Below are positions 37,371-50,114 of a stretch of 64,000 bases of DNA, piece after piece (position 1 is the stretch's first letter; the number at the start of each line of letters is the position of its first letter). A model generated the notes under the pieces. That model had not been told where the DNA came from. It ran no database searches and was given only the letters and a program-made list of their open reading frames with translations. The DNA comes from Latrodectus hesperus (lineage: Eukaryota > Arthropoda > Arachnida > Araneae > Theridiidae): contig CM075860.1 in the NCBI GenBank assembly GCA_037975125.1, positions 22,251,274 to 22,315,273 of the forward strand. Direction: 5' to 3'. The position numbers and the translations under genes are program-made.

Positions 37371-38065
37371 CAATATTTATCATTATGCTGAGTTAAAATG
37401 AATTAACTGATTAAATTTATTATTTAATTTTTTAATTAAAGTTAAGAACATTTGAAAGCTGAAACAGAACGAGTAAAATTTTTGAAAATTTAATTAGAAG
37501 TGTGTCTAATGATATTTCTGAATCTTTATTCCAAGGAGCTTTCACCTAAAATCTCTTGTTTCAATGCTATAGTTACAAAATAATGTCACTTCATTCATCA
37601 TTAAAGTAAAGTTACAAAATTTTCAGCATTTAATTACGAAGAAGGTTTTAACCAGCTGATAAACAAGGCGCACACCGCATAAAATGCGACCACTAACTTC
37701 GCACATCGTCAGCCCCGAGGGACATTACAACTAATGGAATTCGAATTTTCTCTTGAAGCAGTGGTTGTGTAACTGCGATTATTAGGAAGCTCTAAAGTAG
37801 AGAATGAATGCGCAGACGTTGGATTAGTTAAAGAGAACTATCTCTCGAGATCAATACGGTTTAATTGAATTTTACAAATTGTTTATATGACATCATATCG
37901 AAAAGAGAGTTATATAAGTAAAATTTTCTCCGCTTATTTTATATAGTTTAATTTACATAAATTTTAACTAGCGTTAGATTTGTATTTCTGCTGATTAGGA
38001 TTGTGTGTACATTTCTGTATTTATTGCAGATGCATCTCGAATTGTACCTTATAGTTAATGTGTTC
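37371..38065. other. AT-rich sequence, nothing recognised
   Basis: A GC-richer stretch at 37660-37760 carries no motif I know. Confidence 0.45.
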
Positions 38066-38600
38066 GGAATACTTGGCTATCACCAAACGCCTTGTGATTC
38101 TGAAACACTGTCACGTGACGAGGAACACACCTGAGGAGGCACATTCTTCTCCACATTCATGCCATGCTATTCGAAAGATTTTCATCCGCGCATCCTACAT
38201 TAATCTTAAAACTTTCAGCGTACAGAGCTTCAGCAATCCAGGGAGAGAGAGAGTTTGTTTGTTTGACACTCAACGGTCATTTTTTGCTCCCGAAGGCTAA
38301 TTAGACTAGGACCCACGGCTTAAAGTGGATTCCGAACCACTACAAACATCCATGCCCAAGGTGATATTCGAACCCACGAACTGTTGAACCGAAGGCAAGA
38401 GCGCTAACCATTCGGCTACCTGCTCGGCCAAAGAAAGAGAGGAAATATTTGAGATTTAATAAATATTATTATGTTAAAATCAACAAGAGAATTGTATTTA
38501 GTATGAAATTCGCCCCTTAACTTATAAACCACCTTTAAATGATGCTTCACTGCTGATCTTAAGTTAAGAACGTCAAGCTGTTGAGCTACTGAGGACCCTT
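38066..38600 (-). repeat. SINE family D remnant, split by SINE A
   Basis: Left part: gaaacactgtcacgtgacga, cacacctgaggaggcacatt and tccagggagag match family D. The right part (38530-38600: aaatgatgcttcactgctga, gctgttgagctactgaggac) matches the D head. SINE A lies between, and the D sequence is strongly diverged. Confidence 0.75.
38254..38428 (-). repeat. SINE family A inside SINE D
   Basis: Tail gtttgtttgtttgacactca at the left, head gctaaccattcggctacctg at the right (minus strand), B box ggttcgaatatcacc slightly diverged. Flanks are GA-rich on both sides, so the duplication cannot be defined exactly. Confidence 0.9.
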
Positions 38601-38817
38601 GAAGTTGTTTATCTACTTATGCATTCAATTTGTATTACGAAAAACGTATAAATATCTTCAAGTAAAGAGGTGGGGATTGATACCATCATTTCCCGCATAG
38701 TACTCCAGCTTTGAAGCAGATAACAGCTTAGAAAAATTGAAGCTGAAAGAAAAATTAAGAGAATAAACTAATCAAAATAAAATAGAGAACTAATGATGCA
38801 TTGGAATAAGTGATTTC

Positions 38818-39001
38818 TAACATAAAATTGAGGGAATGGATTCCCTGGTGGTGCCATCTATTGGAGAAGTTGAGAGCAAAGTCGTACTTCCACCTTCATG
38901 GGGCTCTGGTTAAACGAAAGGCGCACCCTATTGACTTAAATTCGCATAGCCAACGACATAGCGAGCTTGGCTTGTCCAAGTGTCATAAGTAACAACAACA
39001 A
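38818..39001 (+). repeat. SINE family C, 5'-truncated
   Basis: Starts at aaattgagggaatggattcc and runs through ggtggtgccatctattggag and ccttcatggggctctggtta to the hairpin cttggcttgtccaag and tcataagtaacaacaacaa. Confidence 0.92.
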
Positions 39002-39135
39002 TATAGTATTCGGTAATATTATTCAATTTATAGATATTAAGGATTAATCAGTTCTTTCATAACGCACTTTTTTGATGACAAATAAATTAATACCTGTGAT
39101 CAGATTAGAATATACTGAAAATAAACGTATTTTTA

Positions 39136-39305
<170 letters not shown>

Positions 39306-39389
39306 GTTCTATCGTTTCATTATCAGGAATAATAACACATTACGCTTAAATTATTTAATTATTGTTCTGGACAAAATAAGAAAAAGCTA

Positions 39390-39645
39390 TTCACATATTT
39401 ACAAATGAATATTAAATCACGAACTAACATCTTAGTTAGTTATAATTCGAAATTAGTCCAATATCAATTCGCGTCTTTTCTTGTCCATCGTCTCATCATT
39501 CTCTTCTCCCTCTCTTCTGCGTACGTCCGACGGCAAACATGTGAATGGCCCTCTGGTGGCGCTTTCAATCCCCACATATATTACCTCTATGCGATTCTTA
39601 TTGTTGTAGATTTTGCAATTTCAGATACAAAATTTAATAGTTAGA
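39390..39645. other. GC-richer block, possible solo LTR
   Basis: The 39460-39600 segment stands out in composition (ccctctcttctgcgtacgtc, ggccctctggtggcgctttc). It resembles in style the control region of LTR elements, but I found no partner, no protein and no clear ends. Confidence 0.15.
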
Positions 39646-40234
39646 ACTTAATAGGCAATATTATGAAAACTTTTGGTGTTCAAAAGAAGGTATTTGGAAT
39701 AATTAACAAAATGGCAGATATCTATTATTTTATAAATAAAAATACCATTAATTCGAACAATTTAAGGAAAATTGTTCAACTGAAAGAGTTTATGAGCTGT
39801 GATGAGGTCTCAATTGAAAGATGTTCCTTAACATCTCCGGACTCATGAAAAGCTGAAGACGTATTGAAAGAAGTTCTTTTGTATCACTTTGGCGACTTTT
39901 ACAAGCAATAAAAATTAGTTTTTAAGGCCAAATGAACTTTCTATGTTGTACACAATGCTGCATCATTGTTAAAAAACAGAAAAAAATTTAATTATTAGAA
40001 ATCGGCTTAACATTTATTTTTGCGTCAACAATTATTCTTTTTTATATTAATTATTTAAATGTTTGGAATTTATTGTTTGTTATTGTCATTTGAAAGTGGA
40101 GTTACTTAGGTAACTAAAATAAAACAAAAAATATATATGATTCTGTAACTGTAAAAATATACAGGATTTATGTGATTCTTTTATTTTATGAAATGGATGA
40201 ACATATTTTGAAATTTCTGGGTTCCTAAACACCT
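39646..40234. other. AT-rich sequence, nothing recognised
   Basis: A 61-codon frame at 39663-39848 has no family I know. The rest is AT-rich. Confidence 0.45.
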
Positions 40235-40990
40235 GCTTGTTATGGGCGCCCGGGTACGATACACTTTTTGGCGCCCCCTTTAAAAAAATAGTAATACAAT
40301 ATAAATAATGGGAATAAAATGATTTAAGTAATAAAAGATATATAATAATATTAAACGATATGTAATACATTATAAAAATAGAGTATAATTGCAATAAGAA
40401 TAATATATAAATAATTACAGAATATTGTGACAATTGTGAAGTAATCGAAAATATATTAATTTAAAGTCTTAAGCTCAGCTTTAAATTGAAACAAAATTCA
40501 ATTCTAATTTTTAAAAAAATCACTTACATTGAATTCAGAAAAGTGTCATTAGAATAATCGGACTTATGTAATTTAGAATTAATTATAAAATGATATTATT
40601 GATTTTATATACTAATAGAATTATTTTAAAAAATATAAAATTTATATAAACATGAAATAATTCGTTACATATAATAGATATAAGCAGATGCAATTATTTG
40701 CAATCTAATATACTACTGTATTCACATTTATCTTGCCTTTGCTGAAGCGAATTGATCAACTACTTTATTAAAGTTGATAATTTCCAATTTTTCTTTTACT
40801 ATACTTCAAATTATTAAATCACTTAGACGGTTTTGACTCTTGAAGGATCATAAATAAGTTGAAATTAATTTTATTTCGTTGAATGAACGTTCACAGCTTG
40901 CATTTAATGCAGAAATTGTAAAAAGTATTTGAATGACAACCTATTCTCTCTATCTTCCACGTATGAGGTAAGGCATGTTGAAAGTTCTAA
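40235..40990 (-). pseudogene. hAT transposase dimerisation domain (ZMYM-like)
   Basis: On the minus strand, 40925-40733 reads ISALNASCERSFNEIKLIST, a stop, SFKSQNRLSDLI, a stop, then KEKLEIINFNKVVDQFASAK. This is the C-terminal dimerisation block of hAT transposases of the zinc-finger MYM type, whose hallmark is C-E-R-S-F followed by L-x-x-Y-L and a run of S-x-x-R-L. Two in-frame stops are the only damage in this part. Left of it, 40240-40290 is a GC-rich block (gggcgcccgggtacgatac, then ggcgccccc) of the kind found near the ends of such elements. Upstream domains were not found; a SINE-like insertion (41095-41350) and decay may have hidden them. Confidence 0.72.
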
Positions 40991-41094
40991 TGGAGTTTTA
41001 GGTTTAATTTCTTTTCTACTGCTGAGTAACATCTTTCAGTCCCACATTTCTCTATAGACTTCTGTTCCATGTTTCCATGTATGACAAAGTTCAC

Positions 41095-41350
41095 ACAAAC
41101 TTTTACAATTGTTAAGAACTGTGACTCAGCCTCAAGGCGCAGGTCCGAGGTTCGATTCTCAGATTCAGATCAATCTATCATCCTTTCAGTGGGTCAATTA
41201 ACTGAGTATCAATCATACTGGGGAACTAAACACAGGGGATTTCGCTTTGGGCTGACCACCTAACTGGGACATATGCTTCGCACCCCAGGGCCGTCGGTTT
41301 GGAAAAATGGTATGGGCATTGTAGGCCTTGATCCAGATATTACTATTCTG
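41095..41350 (+). repeat. SINE family F (tRNA-like), single copy here
   Basis: B box gaggttcgattctcag near 41147-41162 with a tRNA-like head before it, then gtgggtcaattaactgag and gggctgaccacctaactggg. No second copy in this window, so family status is inferred from the pol III-type head. Confidence 0.55.
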
Positions 41351-43880
41351 AAGTCGGGATATTTATTTATTTATCAATTAAATTTTAACTTTTATAACAA
41401 TTGATTTTAAAAATTGAACATTTCCATAATAATGTCTTAAAATTTTTAAATGTATTTTTTCTAGCTTATTCACCAATTGAAGCAATTAAGCATTTTTATT
41501 CCCTATTTATTGTGTATTATCTTATTTATGAAAGATTCTACAAATTGTTGGTCATTAAGTGTTAAACGTATGCTATAAATTATCGTAACAAATTTTACAA
41601 AATTCATTAATATTACTAACTTTACAAACTTTAGCTATTTATGGCAAAATAATAATTGGGTAAGACTTTATACCCCTAATTTAGGATCAACTTATCTGAT
41701 TTTTTACAATGATATCTTTTTAAATATTTCATTTCTCATAGATTAAACAGAAAATTTTATTTAATTTTTTATTTCAGAAAAATTCCAGTGAAAAACAACT
41801 TTAACTTTGAGGGAAATTTCGCATTTAAAATAGCTTTTTAAATTATATCATTCAGACCATCAATGTAAACCAAAGTTATTTTTATTGTAAAAAATTAAAT
41901 CACAAATGTAATATTGATAGTTTATAATATTTAATTTCTTCATACCATAAAACTAATTTTTCGGATTCCAAAATTAGATGACCTTTGTTAATAAGTCTAC
42001 ATCTTATTTCAGCTTAGATAACTAAATTATGCCATAGCATTATCAATGTAAATATCCGATGAGCAACGGAACGCTTATACAGACAATAAAAATATTTTGA
42101 AATTTCTTAAATCAAAAATCAAAACACGCATAAATTTAAGTAAAATTATGTATACTTAATATAATCAGAAATTGTCAGCCTTATACAATGTATATTATAT
42201 TATTAAAAATACTTTTTTTCTCCAAACTGATACACTATATATTGTTCTATTTTTTTATTGATTCAAAATATTATCAAGACTTACAAGTGCTGAGATAAAA
42301 AATATATTTTAACTGTTATATCGCTTAATTTTATTTAAAGAAATTTTCTCAATCAGTTATCATAGTAGTGAAATTTTTTTTCGTTTTTTAAGACATATTT
42401 TAAATTTCATTTTTTAAGGCATTAAAATATATTTTATTATTAAAATAAGGGCTAATTTTTATTAAAATCAAAATTTATTTCTATTAAGAATCATTTTGAA
42501 GAGCTGTCATGTAATTGCATGAAGTTTTTTTCTTTGAATAAATTTATATAATTTAAAGATATTATTTTTAAAATTTTACAATGCAGAATGAGAAATATGA
42601 ACGATTTTTTTTTTATATTAGTTGAAGGAATTTTTCAAGTTAAAAGATTTGCTTTACATAAATTGAACTAATTATCTAAGGAATATATTTTCTGTATGTT
42701 TAAGCATGCAAAAGAGATAAAAAAAACATTTAAAAAGAAAAAAAAAACACTTAAAAAGAAAAAAAAAACATTCAAATATTTTTAACTTCTGCCATTTGAA
42801 AAAAGAATTTTTCAATATAAGGTGCTAATGAAAAGCCAACAAAATTACGAGTCAAATAAAAATTATTTCCCCAATTTAAACATTAAATAAATTAATTTTA
42901 AATGAATAGTTTTAACTAATACATAATTCAATATTTAATTTTCAAAACTCTGCAACCATATGTTAGTAAATATTTATACCAGCAAAAATATGAAATGAAT
43001 ATTCAAATCGAAAGAATACATAGTAGAAAGAAAATACAATTTACGGCAATAATATTTTAAATGCCAAAATTCCAGATTCTCTAAAGTTTACATTTTTGTT
43101 TGCGATGAAGCGATGTTTTGGAAGAAACGAAATACTAACCGTGTGAATAATGAAAAGGAAAGAAAGTTTATGAGTTTTCCTAGAATTTGGAAGTAATTAG
43201 TTCTCTATCCCCTCCATTTCGATTTTAGGAAGACAATTCCCTACGCGGCATACTGTAGTGCTATTTTATGAAAAACTTCTCCCCCCTTTCTTTGAAGGTC
43301 AGTCTAGTGCCGGAAACAGTATTTTTGACAAAGGGAACCGCTAAAAACATTAACAGAAATAATTTGGTAAATAACTTTATACAAAAATGGAAACCTCTCA
43401 TATGTATTAAAATGGAACTAGCCAATTAAATATTCTAGAAATTTTATAAGAAAAAATTAAGATAATTTCATTATTTATACATTTACAAGATTTGTATACA
43501 AAACAATAGTATCACAAACTTTGAGCAAAGTGGGAAACAAAAAAAGGAAAGGATTAAAAGAATGAAAACCGATTATCTAACTGATTAAGAAATGAAAATC
43601 GAAAAAGCATGGTTAAAAGAACACAATTTTTAAGAGGAACTAAACTATACCAAAGTGTTATTAATAAGGAAATATAAGAGTTTTCCTAATGGCAAGCTCC
43701 TGTGCAGCTCTTCCTCATTTTTCATCAACAAGCTCTTCTCTTTTCCAAATCTGATTCCTCCATGGAGCTTGTTTTTTACTTTTCCCTGGACATGACACTA
43801 TAATTATAAAATGTAAAGTTTATTTCTCCGAATAAAATTGATATTATGATAAAACTACGATTGAAATTTTCTAAAAAAAT
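41351..43880. other. AT-rich sequence, nothing recognised
   Basis: A 2.5-kb AT-rich block. It could hold the decayed body of the ZMYM-like hAT, but no motif is readable. A short A-rich tandem (about 19 bp, three times) lies at 42719-42775. Confidence 0.45.
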
Positions 43881-43884
43881 TTGC

Positions 43885-43976
43885 TTAGCTTTCAAATGAT
43901 TTGGAACCCCTCTGCAAGCTGCGCCCAGGCATGGATACGCCCTCCCTTGCTCCCCCATTGTCTATGGCTCTGTACT
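43885..43976 (-). other. GC-rich block resembling a hAT terminus
   Basis: Minus-strand sequence from 43976 inward: cagagccatagacaatggg, gagcaagggagggcg, then gcctgggcgcagcttgcag. It resembles ends of ZMYM-type hAT elements and could pair with the block at 40240-40290. The flanking 8-mers do not match, so membership of one element is unproven. Confidence 0.3.
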
Positions 43977-44249
43977 AGACTTGAAAGATCTTTACATAAA
44001 AAACATTTACATGTGCAGCTTAAAATTTGATTTAATGAATTGTTTTTTGGCTCCTTAGACTACTCCTTCACGTTGACGAATAACAATTTGGATTATATAT
44101 AATATTTATTCAGATTTCTGAATAATTATATTTAATTCTTTGAAAGGTGGTATCCAATGAGAAGGACTAATATTTCCATTGAACTAAAATAAATAAATTT
44201 AAATTTATTTAGCAAAAGAAAGTCTATCTTGGGATTCTTAATGAGTACG

Positions 44250-44325
44250 AACATCCATGTCATAAGAAGGGTTCAAACTCTTAAAATAATGAACCGAAAG
44301 CCAAAACACTGTCCTAGAGGAAAAA
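44250..44325 (-). repeat. SINE family A fragment, strongly diverged
   Basis: catccatgtcataagaaggg, then ttcaaactcttaaaataatg and aaccgaaagccaaaacactg follow the order of the A head in minus orientation (catccatgcccaaggtggg, ttcgaacccacgaactgttg, aaccgaaggcaagagcgc). Confidence 0.6.
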
Positions 44326-44450
44326 AAATCATGTCCTTAGCTAAATTTAGGACAATTATTGTTACTATGAATCACATTTGATTAAATCTTGATTCAAAAT
44401 ATTTATAATACATTTATATCTTTTCAAATTTATCTACAATCTTCATTAGC

Positions 44451-44996
44451 TCAATTATATCTATGGTTTATTCTTCTAAATTGAATATTACGTTTACAGC
44501 TTGCCAAGGGCAAAATGTCACCAAATATTGTAAAAATTGGTATTTTTTTCTCTTGACTAACTTCGTTCACCAAAAGCACTTGCCAAATTAGTTCATTAAA
44601 GCATAATTGCCAAACGTAGCGACGAAATATAGCGCCAGTGCACATGCGTGAAACCCATGGCGATAGTTCAAAATTTTTTTCATTTTTATTTTGCATTTGA
44701 TGCAGCGCTTGAAAGCTAAAATTCTCTTTTATATTTGTGTAATATGAGTTCATCTGAATATCGTGCGTTGAAATGGATACTATTAAATTATGAAATATAT
44801 AACCCTTGAGTGAGAAAGAATTCATTATTTGGAGTATGAATGTTAGCTGAACTCCTACAAATGTGGCGGAGAAACAAAACTGGTTGCTAGAATGGACATC
44901 AGCTGTGAATAGAAATGTTATGTGAAGGATAATAGTAAGCATTAAGTATACGAAATAAAGATGTGCGAAAAGAAGTGTACGGAAAGATTTTCCCAT
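44451..44996 (-). CDS. Unrecognised 181-codon open frame
   Basis: The longest non-repetitive open frame after the LINE fragment. It starts at ATG 44996 with a hydrophobic N-terminus (LLFAHLYFVYLMLTIILHI, FLFTAD) that could be a membrane segment, then a mixed stretch and a basic C-terminus. I recognise no family. It lies next to a Merlin transposase remnant on the other strand and may overlap that element's 5' region. In DNA this AT-rich, a frame of this length can arise by chance. No function is proposed. Confidence 0.12.
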   Translation of the reverse strand: MGKSFRTLLFAHLYFVYLMLTIILHITFLFTADVHSSNQFCFSATFVGVQLTFILQIMNSFSLKGYIFHNLIVSISTHDIQMNSYYTNIKENFSFQALHQMQNKNEKNFELSPWVSRMCTGAIFRRYVWQLCFNELIWQVLLVNEVSQEKKIPIFTIFGDILPLASCKRNIQFRRINHRYN

Positions 44997-45068
44997 GGAT
45001 GATTGTTTGTGAGTGTGAGGTTGTATATGTGAGTGAAAGAGCTTTCTAATAAAGTTATAAATGATGAG

Positions 45069-45600
45069 CTGAATGTATCATATGATGATTGATTGGAAAT
45101 GTTTTGCCGTGAGGAGTTTGTGAAAGTATGTCTGAAAACGAATGAAATGGTAGGAAGACCAGTGGAAATGGATGAAAGTAAATTTGGTAAGCGTAATTTC
45201 AATAGAGAAGAGGAAATTGATGGAGGATGGGTGCTTGGAGGTGTTGAAAGAGAACAGGGAAAACGTGTTTTACAGAAGTAGTTGAAGGCAAAACGAAAGT
45301 AGTATTGCTGCAAATTTTGAAGAGAATGTTATGGCTGGTATCGTGATTGTCTCTGACTGCTGTAAAGCTTAGGATTGCTTATCGGCTAAGGCTTTTAGCA
45401 TATAGGAGTTCCTCATGGTCTCCATTTCAAGGACCCTGATTCCGGCGCTTCAACTAACATCATTGAAAGGCCCTAGAGTGAATAAAATGAAGCTCAGCAG
45501 GAAATTGAAAAGTTTTATTCTTTTACTGTTGAGTATATTCGACGAAAGAAGTACTCCTCTTCCATTGGTACGCTTACAGATTTTATTGCATATATAAAAT
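45069..45600 (+). pseudogene. Merlin (IS1595/ISXO2-like) transposase, decayed
   Basis: Transposase of the Merlin superfamily, whose catalytic domain is shared with bacterial IS1595 elements. LEMFCREEFVKVCL precedes PVEMDESKFGKRNF near 45162-45200, holding the first catalytic Asp in the family's D-E-S-K-F-G-K-R motif. GGWVLGGVER follows. After a frameshift, IVIVSDCCKA near 45335-45365 gives the second Asp (the family has S-D-C-W-K-A-Y), followed by a stop in place of Tyr. LHFKDPDSGASTNIIE near 45420-45470 gives the third acidic residue. A further reading, KFYSFTVEYIRRKKY, ends by about 45570. Two frameshifts and several stops make it dead. Terminal repeats were not identified. Confidence 0.8.
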
Positions 45601-47832
<2,232 letters not shown>

Positions 47833-49108
47833 ATGTAAGTTAATTATTTACATGCATTGTTAAATTTAAATCTTGAGGGAAAATTTTTTTATTTAAATAA
47901 AAATTATTTCCTCAATTAACAATTAATTTTTATTAAGACAGTTAATTTGTTATTTTTTAAACAAAATTTATTTCTATGGAGATTAAAAATTTCAATTATT
48001 CAAATTTTTAATATTTCATCCGGTATGTGTGTATTTGTTAATAAAACAATTTATTTTATGTTTCTCATTTCCATCATATTTACAAACTGTTATATTTCTT
48101 AGTAATCTGATTGATAAGAATTTTTTATTTCGAGTTTTCTTAATTTGATAAAATGGAATTGATATTTTTGTATTGTGTAATTTCAAAAATGTGATCTTCT
48201 ATATTTATAAAAGTAAATTCCTTAAACACAAATCAAATATTAAATATCTGAGAAAACAGAATTTTATCTGTAAGAAACAAACGTTTTCAGCGACATTTTA
48301 CGTTTTAATGACAAATGATTATTATTCTAAAAGCAATTACTTACATTACAAAAACATCCGTTTGCTAAAGAACAAAATAATTGATTTTAAATCTTTTTTA
48401 TTAAAAACATTTTTTGTATACTTCCGATTCGACGTACTGCTTATTTATACCCTCATTATTTAGTAATCCAAAATATGAGATTTTTTATTGCGAATTTTCT
48501 TCATTCGATGAAATGTTAATTTTAATTATTATATCACGTTTTGCAATTTTTCATTTTAAAGTTTCTGAAAGATATTCAATTAAATGAATAAATAATTAAA
48601 TAAATAAATGAAAGGAGTTACTCCAGAAAAAAAATCTTATCATCTACTTTTTCATTAGAAAAGAATAATTCCTTACTTTTTTTATTTAGCAAAATTAAAT
48701 ATTTAATCTTTCATTATGAGAAAATTTTTAACAAGTGTTTAATATTTATACTGTAGACTCTGTGTTCTCTTTTCGTTGTTTGTAACAGCTACTTCATCTA
48801 TTCTCGATCTTATTCATCCTTTGATTTAAAAAAATGTGACTTATAAAGATTTCTTATATTTATCTAGAAAAAGTTGTTAAATTAATGTAGAATTTTAAAT
48901 TATAATAATTATTCCTATCTATTGGAAACCTGACTTTTTTATAAGAAAATTTTATTGGTAGGAAATAAACGTGAGTAAAAATGAAAATAGTAACGATGCA
49001 TATGAATATTATCAATAAAATTAAATAAACATATTTAAGTAGGTATTGAAGGAATCGATTGGAAACACTCTGCGCGTTAAATGTGGAAAATTTTACAGAT
49101 ATTATATT
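47833..49108. other. AT-rich sequence, nothing recognised
   Basis: The 96-codon frame at 48173-48463 is Lys/Asn/Phe-rich and looks like chance. Confidence 0.5.
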
Positions 49109-49119
49109 AACATATGAGA

Positions 49120-49939
49120 CCTGGAACCAGGGGCTACGTGTACCTTCCTGGGGCTTGAGCACAGCCACCAGGCGCGTCGGCAAGTGGTGGATAGCCGAAT
49201 GTCCTGTAGGAATGACAGGATAGCCTTGAATATAGAATCAGAGGCCGCGAACCAGCTCCCGTAAACCCTGGTGTTATGCGATCCGTGCCTAGGGCTAATT
49301 GGCACCGCGGTATTGGTGTCTTAACGGAGCCTCTAGTTGCTTGGCGAACTTCTAGAGTAATTTGTCTTGCCCAGTAACTCAGGCAATGCTGGGTGGACTT
49401 ATATTACCTGAGCTTTTTAATTGTTATCTTGTGGCTGAAAAGACACAAGAAGTAACAAACCTTTCTGCATTTGCAGGTGAAGCCTCTGAAGAAAAACCTT
49501 GCTGAAAAAGACAAGGGAACTCAAAGGCAATCTAGTGAAGGGGCAGCAATGAATCCTTCACAGGAGGTAGAAATGACCTCCAAACCTTCTTCTTCTGGTG
49601 AAAGTCAGGAAGCTATTCCTAGCATGACTGACTTTCTGACCAGATGGGACTATTTCAGCAAGACCTTATCTGCTGGAAATGTCATATGCAAGAGGAAACG
49701 GCAGAGCATGTCATTTACGAATGTGAGGCTCTTGCCCTCCCTAAATTAACTTCTTTAGGATTCATCCATACTAGAGAGTTACACCTAGACTCCATTAAAA
49801 GGTTATCGGACTCTATTAGTAAAGTGGGTGACCCGAGCAACTGGAACTAGGAAACATTGGGTTTGGAGTTAATGGTACAAAATGCTGATAAAAGCAGAGG
49901 TGCCCAATGACATACAAACTCAATTTTAAGAAGAAGAAG
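49120..49939 (+). mobile_element. Internally deleted LINE with perfect target duplications
   Basis: An 820-bp retroposon flanked by an exact 11-bp duplication aacatatgaga (49109-49119 and 49940-49950). The 5' part is GC-rich leader sequence, followed from 49471 by an open frame with a low-complexity Ser/Glu/Lys-rich N-terminal protein style (VKPLKKNLAEKDKGTQRQ). From about 49641 the reading belongs instead to the end of ORF2: MGLFQQDLICWKCHMQEETA and EHVIYECEALA, the C-x-x-C...H...C tail of Jockey/R1/I-type LINEs, ending at a stop at 49848-49850. A 3' region with an AAG/GAA-type tail closes it. Endonuclease and reverse transcriptase are absent, yet both element ends are present. It must have been copied by machinery acting in trans. 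Confidence 0.82.
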
Positions 49940-50114
49940 AACATATGAGAACTTTTTTTCACTTGAATATCATCTTTTATTACATTTAACAATATGAAAC
50001 GATTAAAATTTTTTTAAAATATCAAAATATCAGTATAGTTTAGTCAGCGAAATATTTTCTCTTAAGATGCAGTATATAAATAAAATATTTTCTATCATGA
50101 GACATTATGTACAG

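Noticed and set aside
44942..45313. 123-codon minus frame, Ser/Pro/Thr-rich
   Set aside because: It is antisense to the Merlin transposase remnant, whose DESKFGKR motif on the plus strand explains the sequence.
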